Positions 1 to 6,488 of a stretch of 7,043 nucleotides of DNA are shown one piece after another. The stretch lies in the NCBI GenBank assembly GCA_963706515.1, contig CAVPMW010000026.1, forward strand, positions 1 to 7,043, given 5' to 3'. A model generated the notes under the pieces. The model had not been told where the DNA came from. It made no database searches and was given only the letters and a program-made list of their open reading frames with translations. Source of the stretch: CAVPMW01 sp963706515 (GTDB lineage: Bacteria > Chloroflexota > Anaerolineae > Anaerolineales > UBA4823). Every line of letters begins with the position of its first letter. The stretch's first letter is position 1. The position numbers were made by a program, and so were the translations under genes.

Positions 1-154
1 GAATTCCATAGGCAGCATCATCTCGCTTTCAGCTCAACTGGAATCCATCCATCCCCCACGAAACGGCAGGCCTATGCCGGTCAGCGCGTTATCCAACATC
101 TCGCGCCCAGGGTCGGGTTTGCTCTTACGGTCGCGTTCCGGGTCATCAATCCGG

Positions 155-1057
155 TCAGGATTTCTGTTTAATGCGTCCTGCTATCCACGGACCGATCGTC
201 TCGTAAGCCGAAATCAGCACCGAAAGGTGCCTGGCATCCGGAATGATGCCTGCCTGAGAACCTTCCCTGACGCTCTGAGCCAGGCTGGCAAATGCGATAA
301 CCTTCTCGGGTTGAAATAACTCATCCTTTTCACCAATCCACAAGCCGAAGGGAGCGTCGAGGGCGGCAAACTGCTCGAACGGTGCGTACGGCATGAGCGC
401 ATTCGACATGTTGACCGTGATCGAGCCGACCAGACCTGGGTCTGAGGCGAGCAGTTCGGCCGGATAACTAAACTGGACGGCATAATCGTGCCCGTGCTCA
501 GCACCGCCGCTCATGGCATTCGCGGCGAAGGCAGCCCCATCCACCCTGGCAAAAGGTACAGCCAGATCAGGGCGTCCTGTCTCCGAATGCAGCCCAAAAT
601 GGGGAGAGAGGAAGATGTAGCCGCTGATGGGTTCCCGGTCAGGCTGGCTGGAATAGTTGAGGGTCAGGCCTCCACCCGACGAGTGCCCGCCCAGGAAGAG
701 CGGGAGCTGGGGGAATTCTCTGCGAACGTGCTGGATGAAGGTCGTAATATCCAGCCAGACTTGCCTGGGGCTGGGAGCATCGCCGCGCAAGCCTCCGGAA
801 TTGCCATGACCGCGGATATCGGGCATAAAAACGACCGTATTAAATTTTTTCTGCAGTCCATTGCCGATGTACTGGTAGCTGGCTCCGCTGTGCGCCCCGC
901 CCCCATGGTAGAACAGCACAGCTGCATCGGGTGCAGCGGGCATGTAGCGCCGGTAAGAGAGCGAAATGCCATCGCTGGCGGTGAGCAACTCGGGAGTAGC
1001 TGGAGTGACTTTTTCAGCTTCTTTCAATTCCTGGAGAGAAAAAGAGGTGGCTGCCAT
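155..1057 (-). CDS. alpha/beta hydrolase, monoacylglycerol lipase / lysophospholipase type
   Basis: A 300-residue protein with the full serine-hydrolase layout of the alpha/beta fold. An HGGG oxyanion-hole segment lies at residues 51-54, followed by a PDIRGHGNS strand-loop at 79-87 that is typical of monoacylglycerol-lipase-like enzymes. The nucleophile elbow GHSSG at 124-128 places the catalytic Ser at 126. The likely acid is Asp245 (in GEKDELF) and the likely base His277 (in DARHLS). No signal peptide or membrane segment is visible, so it is probably cytoplasmic and cleaves an ester of a small lipid or acyl substrate; the exact substrate cannot be read from sequence. The start is supported by GAAAGGA at 1065-1071 on the minus strand, about 7 nt before the ATG. 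It is transcribed divergently from the penicillin acylase gene. The fold and triad call is firm; the substrate is not known. Confidence 0.93.
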   Translation of the reverse strand: MAATSFSLQELKEAEKVTPATPELLTASDGISLSYRRYMPAAPDAAVLFYHGGGAHSGASYQYIGNGLQKKFNTVVFMPDIRGHGNSGGLRGDAPSPRQVWLDITTFIQHVRREFPQLPLFLGGHSSGGGLTLNYSSQPDREPISGYIFLSPHFGLHSETGRPDLAVPFARVDGAAFAANAMSGGAEHGHDYAVQFSYPAELLASDPGLVGSITVNMSNALMPYAPFEQFAALDAPFGLWIGEKDELFQPEKVIAFASLAQSVREGSQAGIIPDARHLSVLISAYETIGPWIAGRIKQKS

Positions 1058-1097
1058 ATTCTATTCCTTTCACAGTGTGCTCTAACGAGATAAGAAC

Positions 1098-1189
1098 CTA
1101 TCCGAAAATTAGAGGGATTCCGATTTTGTGGTATGTGCGGCTTCGCCGCATATACCACAAAATCGGTTCTCCTATCCAATTTCGGATAG
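1098..1189. repeat. 92-nt fold-back (long imperfect palindrome), MITE-like or mRNA leader hairpin
   Basis: The two halves are near-complete reverse complements. The outermost 10 bp pair perfectly (CTATCCGAAA with TTTCGGATAG). The innermost 22 bp (1120-1141 with 1145-1166) pair with one G-T wobble around a TTC loop flanked by GCGGC and GCCGC. Between them is an imperfect section of about 10 bp. It begins 41 nt upstream of the hydrolase ATG and ends inside the predicted leader of that gene. No T-run follows on either strand, so it is not a standard terminator. Perfect short termini containing TA, and no coding capacity, fit a miniature inverted-repeat element. No flanking target duplication longer than TA is evident, and there is no second copy in the window. 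Confidence 0.8.
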
Positions 1190-1221
1190 ATGCTAACTCC
1201 TACCTGATTGCTAGACAATAA

Positions 1222-1250
1222 AGTATATCATCCACCACAGGAATTGTTTA
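1222..1250 (-). promoter_or_regulatory. predicted sigma-70-type promoter for the hydrolase
   Basis: On the minus strand, TAAACA (1250-1245, 4 of 6 to consensus) is followed after 17 nt by TATACT (1227-1222, 5 of 6). A TG one base before the -10 gives an extended -10 element. Transcription would start near 1215, giving a leader of about 158 nt that contains the whole 1098-1189 hairpin. This is inferred by eye only. Confidence 0.5.
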
Positions 1251-1282
1251 GACAAAGAAGTGAGTTTTACTGCGGCAGCTTT

Positions 1283-1337
1283 AGCAATTCGGTGAAAGAA
1301 ATTTAATAATCTGTTATAAAGCATACGGCGAATTGCT
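1283..1337. promoter_or_regulatory. spaced inverted repeat 1 enclosing an extended -10 element (possible operator)
   Basis: AGCAATTCG (1283-1291) and its exact reverse complement CGAATTGCT (1329-1337) are separated by 37 nt. Between them lies TGTTATAAA (1312-1320), a good extended -10 element on the plus strand with no clear -35. Its start point would fall near 1327, at the edge of the right arm. A dimeric repressor bound to both arms could loop or block this promoter. Regulatory use is inference; the repeat is directly visible. Confidence 0.4.
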
Positions 1338-1340
1338 CAA

Positions 1341-1393
1341 GTGATTGGCCTAATTTGATATTTCGGGCTGTAAAAATACTTTCGGCCAATCAC
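1341..1393. promoter_or_regulatory. spaced inverted repeat 2 (possible operator or hairpin)
   Basis: GTGATTGGCC (1341-1350) and GGCCAATCAC (1384-1393) are perfect 10-bp complements separated by 33 AT-rich nt. The pair starts only 3 nt after inverted repeat 1 ends and has a similar span. In RNA it could form a 10-bp stem with a large loop, but no T-run follows, so a terminator is unlikely. It lies about 50 nt upstream of the TATAAT at 1442. Confidence 0.4.
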
Positions 1394-1441
1394 ATTTGCC
1401 TCGCTGCGAACTTTTCTCATCCATTTGGGTTATTGCTCCTA

Positions 1442-1447
1442 TATAAT
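1442..1447 (+). promoter_or_regulatory. candidate -10 box for the penicillin acylase gene
   Basis: A perfect TATAAT lies 67 nt before the acylase ATG. No recognisable -35 lies 16-18 nt upstream, so the promoter may need an activator, or may be chance in AT-rich DNA. The extended -10 at 1312-1320 is an alternative. Confidence 0.35.
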
Positions 1448-1514
1448 TTGGTATATCGTGCTCGGAATTCAATTCCAATTCGACCTGGACATAAGCACCA
1501 GGGAGGGAAAACAG

Positions 1515-4060
1515 ATGAAAGCGCTCAAAACGCTTCTCATTATCGTCGTTGTGCTGGGAGTACTCCTCCTTATCGGTTGGGGGGCTTTTCGCTGGTTCAC
1601 CCACCAGGCAATCCCCCAGACCAGCGGTAAGATCACCGTACAGGGCTTGAGCCAGCCGGTGGAGGTCGTGCGCGATGCTTATGGGGTCGCTCACATCTAC
1701 GCTCAAAACCCCGCCGACCTGTATTTCGCTGAAGGCTACACCCACGCCCAGGAGCGCTTCTGGCAGATGGAGTTCCAACGCCGGGTAGGCGCGGGGCGCC
1801 TATCGGAGATCTTCGGCGATACCACCCTGGGCACGGATAAATACCTGCGCAACTTCGGTTTTTACGACCTGGCTCAAAAGACGTACGAGCTTCTGGACCC
1901 GGAGACAAAGGCGCTCCTCGATGCCTATTCCGCCGGAGTCAACGCGTACATCTCAGGACGCTCGCCGGCGCAGCTCGGCCTGGAGTTCGCCCTGCTCGGA
2001 GTGCAAGGGAATAAGTGGCAAATCGAGCCGTGGAAACCGGCGGATTCACTCGTCTGGGGGGAGATGATGATCTACGACCAGGCGGATATCCTCAGCCCAG
2101 AGCTGTATAACATCGACGCCCTGGCAGAAGTGGGCCAGAAGATGTTCGATGACATCCATCTCACCGAATACCGGGCGGACCGCCCGACGATCATCCAGAG
2201 CAGAGACCTGCAAGGCGCTCAGCGAAGGATACCTCCCAGGCTAACGCCTCTCGGGCAAAAGCCGCCGGGTTGGGACCGGAAGAGATCGCCTACCTGCTCA
2301 AATTCCGCCAGGAGATGAAGTCCAACCCGGTGGGACAGCAACTAGCACAGCTGGGCGTGGGGCTTTCCGGCGGGTCGAACAGCTTCGCCGTCTCAGGAAA
2401 GCTCACCCAGACGGGCAAGCCGCTCCTGGCAAACGACCCGCATATGTCGATCAACATGCCTGCTTTGTGGTACCAGGTTGGGATGCACTGCACGCCAGAA
2501 ACCGCCGATTGCCCGTATAACTTCCGCGGGTATTCGCTGCCAGGCGTGCCCGGCGTCTTGATCGGCTTCAACGACCACATCGCCTGGGGGCTGACCAATG
2601 CCTCCTTCGACGCTGAGGATGTTTTCATCGAGAAGATCAACCCTGCCAACCCGAACCAGTACGAAGCCGACGGCAAGTGGGAGGACATGCAGGTCAGGCG
2701 GGAAGAGATCAAGGTGCGCGGTCAGGAGGAACCGGTCGTGATCTACGTGCGCAGCACGCGCAATGGGCTGGTCGCCAGCGATTACCTGGTGGACCGCAAG
2801 GAATTTTCATCGGGGACGAATGGCCCTGAGCTGTACGCGCTGTCCTTCGCCTGGACTGCGCTGCAGCCGGTGCGGTCGGTTCAGGCTGTGATGAATGTCA
2901 ACAAAGCTCAAAATTGGGACGAGTTCGTCGCCGCCATCAAAGACTTCGAAGCCGGCAAACAGAATTGGCTATACGCAGATACGGAGGGCAATATCGGCTA
3001 CTACATGCCCGGCAACGTGCCCATCCGCGCCGGCGGGGATGGGACCCTGCCTGTGCCTGGCTGGAACGAGGCTTACCGCTGGACGGGGTTCATCCCCTTC
3101 GATGAGCTGCCGCACGTGCTCAACCCCCAGCAGGGTTTTATTGCTGCGCCGAACAACCCGCAGGTGCGCGCTGCAGACTATCCCTACAGCCTGGGGGTGG
3201 TCCAGGACCGCGGGCAGCGCGCCGCACGCATCACGAGCCTGATCCAGGGGGATAAGGACGGCATCACCATCGACGATATGTCCGCCATCCAGACCGATAA
3301 CCAGGAAATTGCCAGCCTGGAGATCCTGCCCTACCTGACGGATTTAAGCCTTGAGGATGCCGATCTCTCAGCCGCCCGCGACCGCCTGGTGAAATGGGAC
3401 GGGCAGATGTACACCGACCGCCCGGAAGCGGCTTTGTACAACCTGTTCTGGAAGCGCTTGATGGCGGATACCTTCCACGACCAGCTCAGCCCTGACCTCA
3501 ACCCAGATGGCGGTACCTACTGGGAGGATGTCATCTATAACCTGCTCAAAGATCCGCAGAACGCGTGGTGGGACGACCGCAGCACCGCCGATAAGGTCGA
3601 AACCCGGGATGATATCCTGGGAGAGGCGCTCGAGGAAGCGTATTCCGATGGATTAAGCACGCTGGGCAAGGATTTCAGCGCCTGGAAGTGGGGCGACCTG
3701 CACACGATCACCTTCCGCAACGCCACCCTGGGTAAATCGGGCATATCCCTGATCGAAAATATCTTCAACCGGGGTCCATTCGCGGTCAATGGGAGCACAA
3801 CCTCCGTGCAGAAAACCTGCTGGGATGTAAACGCCGATTCATTCGAGGCAGATTGCATCCCGGCGATGCGCCAGGTGATCGACCTGAGCAACCTGAGCGG
3901 CAGCCGTATGATCCACAGCGTTGGGCAGAGCGGGCACCCATACGACGCGCATTACGACGACCTGATCGAGCTGTGGCGGACCTTCAAGTACATCCCGGTG
4001 AACTGGACGCGCCCGGAGGCGGAGGCAGGCAAGCACCAGACACTCGTGCTGACTCCATAA
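1515..4060 (+). CDS. penicillin acylase family protein (peptidase family S45, Ntn-hydrolase), membrane-anchored; split by a one-base frameshift
   Basis: Two overlapping reading frames together encode one S45 precursor of about 848 residues. The first runs from ATG 1515, with GGAGG at 1502-1506 and 8 nt spacing. It has a hydrophobic anchor or uncleaved signal at residues 5-23, then alpha-chain hallmarks VVRDAYGVAHI (51-61) and GYTHAQERFWQME (74-86). Its sense ends near residue 236. The second frame carries the rest to 4060. It includes the self-processing site GGSNSF, whose Ser codon at 2375-2377 would become the beta-chain N-terminal nucleophile, then LLANDPH, the QNWLYAD Asn matching the oxyanion Asn of E. 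coli penicillin G acylase, and the closing GQSGHPYDAHYDD. The beta chain would be 561 residues, close to the E. coli beta chain. Only four Cys occur, in two close pairs, suggesting extracytoplasmic disulfides. The family hydrolyses amides of penicillins, N-acyl homoserine lactones or other acyl compounds; the substrate here is unknown. Confidence 0.9.
2211..2240 (+). other. frameshift junction inside the penicillin acylase gene
   Basis: Up to the codons for DLQGAQ (2208-2222) the first frame reads as good S45 sequence. Beyond that it turns into Pro/Arg-rich nonsense that runs to a stop near 2318. From about 2225 the neighbouring frame becomes coherent (KDTSQANASRAKAAG) and continues into the beta chain. 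Going from the first to the second frame needs one missing base. The total span of 2546 nt is 849 codons minus one base, which agrees. This could be a sequencing error or a true inactivating deletion. Confidence 0.8.
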
Positions 4061-4106
4061 AGCCAAAAACAAGACATTCCGCCGATGGCAAACGCGCATT
4101 AATCGC

Positions 4107-4112
4107 TATAAT
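4107..4112 (+). promoter_or_regulatory. -10 box placed for a leaderless lipoprotein mRNA
   Basis: A perfect TATAAT ends 7 nt before the ATG at 4120, so transcription would begin at or next to the A of the start codon. No Shine-Dalgarno sequence precedes any of the three in-frame ATGs (4120, 4126, 4141). The -35 region is poor (GATGGC at 17 nt spacing). This spacing is the known signature of leaderless genes, and it selects 4120 as the start. Confidence 0.5.
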
Positions 4113-4119
4113 CCAGCGC

Positions 4120-4740
4120 ATGTGGATGAATAAACCCTCAATGAGACCGCTGAGCGGTCTGCTTGTTCTATTAATTTGCTCGATATCCTTTACAGCCTGT
4201 GCGCAACCCCCTGCCGCAAACCCGGCGCCGGCAACCAGCCAGGTCACCCCAACTTCCATACCGCCTACCCCAATCCCAGTATTCCAGTTAGAGGATCTAA
4301 AAAATATGGAATACACCCTTCAGGCTGCTGCGGAGGCGCTGCCCGATTCGAACGGCAAGATTACCCTGAAAGACGGGCATTTCGAACAGGTATATCCGGG
4401 GGCAGCTTCGGGGGTTGTGGTGGATGAGATCAGCGAAGCGCAAGGCGACCTGAACGGCGATGGGCGCCGGGATGCCGCCGTTGTCCTGGCGGTCAGCACG
4501 GGAGGCAGCGGTGTCTTCGAATACCTGGTTGCGGTGTTGGATGAGGCTGGCTCTGCTCTGCAGTCCGGAACTGCCTTGCTGGGCGACCGGGTCAAAATCA
4601 ACTCGCTCGCCATCCAGGACGGAAAGATCGTTGTCGATATGCTGACCCAGGGTCCAAACGATCCGTTGTGCTGCCCCACCCAAAAAACCACGGCGAGCTA
4701 TCTCCTGAAAGACGGTGAATTAATCCCCGCAGGTCAGTAA
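4120..4740 (+). CDS. predicted lipoprotein with EF-hand-like DLNGDGRRD repeat and CCPT motif
   Basis: A 206-residue protein counted from ATG 4120. Residues 1-26 form a lipoprotein signal: short charged start, hydrophobic LSGLLVLLICSISF, then FTAC with the lipidated Cys at 27. Residues 28-53 are a Pro/Thr/Ala-rich linker of the kind that tethers domains to the membrane. The globular part carries DLNGDGRRD at 110-118, a DxNxDGxxD calcium-loop pattern as in FG-GAP/EF-hand repeats. It continues with GGSGVFEYLVAVL, LGDRVKI and DPLCCPT (181-187). I recognise this as a recurring pattern of uncharacterised bacterial lipoproteins but know no function for it. The adjacent Cys184-Cys185 is unusual outside the membrane. 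The gene begins 59 nt after the acylase stop in the same direction, so it may also be read through from that gene. Starts at 4126 or 4141 are possible alternatives. Confidence 0.82.
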   Translation: MWMNKPSMRPLSGLLVLLICSISFTACAQPPAANPAPATSQVTPTSIPPTPIPVFQLEDLKNMEYTLQAAAEALPDSNGKITLKDGHFEQVYPGAASGVVVDEISEAQGDLNGDGRRDAAVVLAVSTGGSGVFEYLVAVLDEAGSALQSGTALLGDRVKINSLAIQDGKIVVDMLTQGPNDPLCCPTQKTTASYLLKDGELIPAGQ

Positions 4741-4822
4741 CCAACCCTTAATTAAGATGTTTATGTGATCGGCCGTAGAGCTTACGCAGTTCCCAAAAGA
4801 ACTACTGTAAACATGGCACATC

Positions 4823-4966
4823 CCGAATCTCATATTCGGCCTTACTCACCGTGAAATAAGCCCCACCCGAAGTTGCCTGCGGCAACTTCACCCTCCCAAA
4901 TGGGGAAATATCGGAAGGGGCGCAAATGCGCCACCTGCTCATCGTTTTCGGAATTGATCCCCTTCC
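4823..4966. other. structured convergent spacer with three stem-loops
   Basis: Between the convergent lipoprotein and nucleotidyltransferase genes are three directly visible stems. CCGAAT/ATTCGG lies at 4823-4839 with a 5-nt loop. GAAGTTGCC/GGCAACTTC lies at 4869-4889, a perfect 9-bp stem on a TGC loop, and is itself flanked by CCCCA (4861-4865) and TGGGG (4901-4905). GGAAGGGG (4913-4920) pairs with CCCCTTCC (4959-4966), and an inner GGCGC/GCGCC hairpin at 4919-4932 shares its last two G. No T-run follows on either strand, so these are not classical terminators. The region could be a structured RNA, a bidirectional barrier to transcription, or a dispersed palindromic repeat. I cannot tell which strand would be active. 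Confidence 0.5.
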
Positions 4967-4995
4967 TGGATGAATATTTTCAGCGGTTTGCTCAG

Positions 4996-5787
4996 TCACG
5001 CGGCAGGCGCATAGCGCTCGAGCAGCTGCTCCAGCTCGTGCGCTTTCTCGCCGATTTCCCCGCTCTCGAAATGGTGGATTTCCAACAGGTGAGCCAGATC
5101 CTGGTATAAGCCGGGCAATTCCAGGATTTCCTCGACCTGCTCCCGGATCCATTTATTGTATGCGAGGGGATAGGTGCGCCGGGCGATGAACAATGCCTGC
5201 AGGAACTCCTGGTACGAGTTGTACAACCGGTCGAATGACTGGAAGTACAGGCCGCGCTCCAAATACAGGGGGATGTGAGCCAGGTTGTTCGAGCAGAACC
5301 AGCGCACCGCCTGCAGGCGCTGGCGGCGCAGCTCTTCAGCATAATACGGCAGCCAGCGCTCTTTCAGCTGATCCAGGTAGCTGCCCGCCTGCCATAGTGG
5401 AACGCTGTAAACCAGGAAATTGCCGAGCTGGATCTCGAAGTCGTCCGGTCCGGCGGCTTCGTCCTGCGCGCCCGGCTGGAAATCGCCGTCGATGATATCC
5501 GGATGCAGGTCAGCGTACCTGCCCGCCCGGTTCATCGCCAGCACCGCCGGATGGCTGCTGGCAAAGGTCTCCAGCTCCCGCTCCAGATGTCCCTTCTGGA
5601 GCTTCAGCTTTTCCGGCTGGACGAGCAAGACGATATCCAGGCAAGAATCGCGGGTGGCTACCCCGCGGGCGATGGAATTCACCAGCAGCACCGCGTCCAG
5701 GTCATAATTTTTGGAGAAATACTCGCAGAAAGCCTGGGAAGCCTCTTCGTGGGCAGGTGTTGGATATATCGGGTGGAGTTTTAGCAT
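4996..5787 (-). CDS. nucleotidyltransferase-fold protein with altered metal-binding motif and helical C-terminal domain
   Basis: A 263-residue protein. Residues 32-56 (AVLLVNSIARG, then DSCLDIVLLV) match the Pol-beta-like nucleotidyltransferase core, normally GSxARGx5SDxD. Here the first Gly is Asn37 and the first metal-binding Asp is Cys49, while Ser48 and Asp51 are kept. Asp100 or Asp102 in the HPDIIDGDF strand may be the third carboxylate. From about 120 the protein is helical; SYQEFLQALFIARRTYPLAYNKWI (191-214, split here for naming) resembles the accessory domain of DUF4037-type nucleotidyltransferases, which is a moderate-confidence likeness. Active members move a nucleotide onto an antibiotic, protein or other acceptor. 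This one may be weak or inactive, perhaps a binding protein. ATG 5787 follows the Nudix stop by 4 nt with no clear Shine-Dalgarno, indicating translational coupling. Confidence 0.75.
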   Translation of the reverse strand: MLKLHPIYPTPAHEEASQAFCEYFSKNYDLDAVLLVNSIARGVATRDSCLDIVLLVQPEKLKLQKGHLERELETFASSHPAVLAMNRAGRYADLHPDIIDGDFQPGAQDEAAGPDDFEIQLGNFLVYSVPLWQAGSYLDQLKERWLPYYAEELRRQRLQAVRWFCSNNLAHIPLYLERGLYFQSFDRLYNSYQEFLQALFIARRTYPLAYNKWIREQVEEILELPGLYQDLAHLLEIHHFESGEIGEKAHELEQLLERYAPAA

Positions 5788-5791
5788 TTAT

Positions 5792-6488
5792 TTAAGCAGC
5801 CAGGAACGCTGCAAATCCCTCTCCGAGGGCGATCCCCAGCGCTTCCTGCGAATCCGTCAGGCGCAGCCAGCTCGCGGCGGGGGGCTGCCGGGCGTCAGTC
5901 TGCCCAAGGGAACCGTCGATTATCGTCGCTCCTCCCTGAAGCAAATCCTCCAGGAGGACGTCCTCGCGCGCCGCCTGGGCAGCCTGCGCCGAGTCCAGCC
6001 ACGCCAGCCAGGGCAGCTCCTGGCGGGGAAGCGCTTCGCCCTCCAGCTCCGCTTTGAACACGACCAGGCAGCTCAAGGACCGGTCTTGCCCCTGCCAGGG
6101 CTGGTGCGGCGGCGAGCGGTGCTGGCGAAAAACCAGGGCGGCGGGCTTTTCCACGCCGCTGATCTCTACCCATGCCAGATCTGCTGCGCCGCGCACCAGC
6201 AGGGTCCGCTGGCACTCCAGCAGGCGAACGGAGCAGCTGGCTGCGACCGGTAACCCGTAAGAATTCGCACCCGATCTCCTCGCCCGCTTCGCGCATGACC
6301 CCGGCGGTGAGCGAGGCATCCTCCGCCTCCAGCTTGCCGCCGATGCCGGTCAGCTCCAGGATCGTGCGCTGACCATCGCTTTTGGGCGGGCGGATGCCAT
6401 ACAGGAAGCGCCCTCCCTGGCGCAGGATCAGGCTGGTCCCTAAAAATGCGCCGGGTGGGATGAAGTCTTCCAGGCGGGAATCTGTCAT
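5792..6488 (-). CDS. Nudix hydrolase family protein, split by a one-base frameshift
   Basis: About 231 residues across two frames. From ATG 6488, residues 12-50 lead into a Nudix box at about 50-73: GGKLEAED, then MREAGEEIG. The REAGEEIG half is canonical. The first half has Asp in place of the usual Glu and one extra residue before RE. Nudix enzymes hydrolyse nucleoside diphosphates linked to another moiety; the substrate here is unknown. After GCEFLRVTG (near 6250) the first frame becomes Gly/Pro/Arg-rich nonsense, whereas the adjacent frame continues sensibly (AASCSVRLLECQ, then CLVVFKAELEGEALP) to the TAA at 5792. One extra base explains this: 697 nt is 232 codons plus one. ATG 6488 is preferred over the TTG at 6527 because GGAAGGG (6506-6500) lies between them. 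It is the first gene of an operon with the nucleotidyltransferase. Confidence 0.8.
6240..6266 (-). other. frameshift junction inside the Nudix gene
   Basis: On the minus strand, coherent Nudix sequence leaves one frame near the codons for LRVTG and resumes in the next frame at VAASCS. Removing one G from the CCGG at 6247-6250 would join them without loss. Either a base-calling error or a real insertion is possible. Confidence 0.7.

Larger units (their letters stand above)
1058..1514. other. divergent intergenic region between hydrolase and penicillin acylase genes
   Basis: This 457-bp stretch holds no convincing gene. From left to right it contains the hydrolase Shine-Dalgarno site, a 92-nt fold-back (1098-1189), a minus-strand promoter candidate (1222-1250), two spaced inverted repeats (1283-1337 and 1341-1393), plus-strand -10 candidates at 1312-1320 and 1442-1447, and the acylase ribosome binding site. 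Its base composition is clearly more AT-rich than the flanking genes, as expected for a control region. The arrangement suggests that both flanking genes are controlled here, but no regulator gene lies in the window. Confidence 0.75.

Noticed and set aside
1..6. Window begins exactly with GAATTC, suggesting a cloning junction.
   Set aside because: GAATTC also occurs at 713, 1464, 5675 and 6261, so the coincidence is weak and carries no biological meaning.
34..180. Short minus-strand frame of 48 codons downstream of the hydrolase, with a charged segment (DDPERDRKSKPDPGRE) that looks coding-like.
   Set aside because: Its only ATG leaves 21 residues, it overlaps the hydrolase 3' end, and no ribosome binding site is visible. 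It could be a decayed remnant, but that is not supported.
488..1093. Long plus-strand open frame opposite the hydrolase gene.
   Set aside because: It is antisense to a gene with a full catalytic triad and shows no recognisable protein features; it is a shadow of the GC-rich codon use.
2250..2270. Programmed -1 frameshifting in the acylase gene at the CAAAAG run (2256-2261), which has the right direction.
   Set aside because: It lacks a canonical slippery heptamer, and the first frame has already lost sensible protein sequence from about 2223, so the break lies upstream of the run.
4782..4810. Imperfect hairpin TTACGCAGTTC / GAACTACTGTAA after the lipoprotein gene, considered as a terminator.
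   Set aside because: Only 5 continuous pairs around AGTTC/GAACT, with bulges and no T-run.
4996..6488. Nucleotidyltransferase plus partner as an MNT/HEPN-type toxin-antitoxin or phage-defence module.
   Set aside because: The partner is a Nudix enzyme with no HEPN motif, and the nucleotidyltransferase is much longer than minimal MNT antitoxins.
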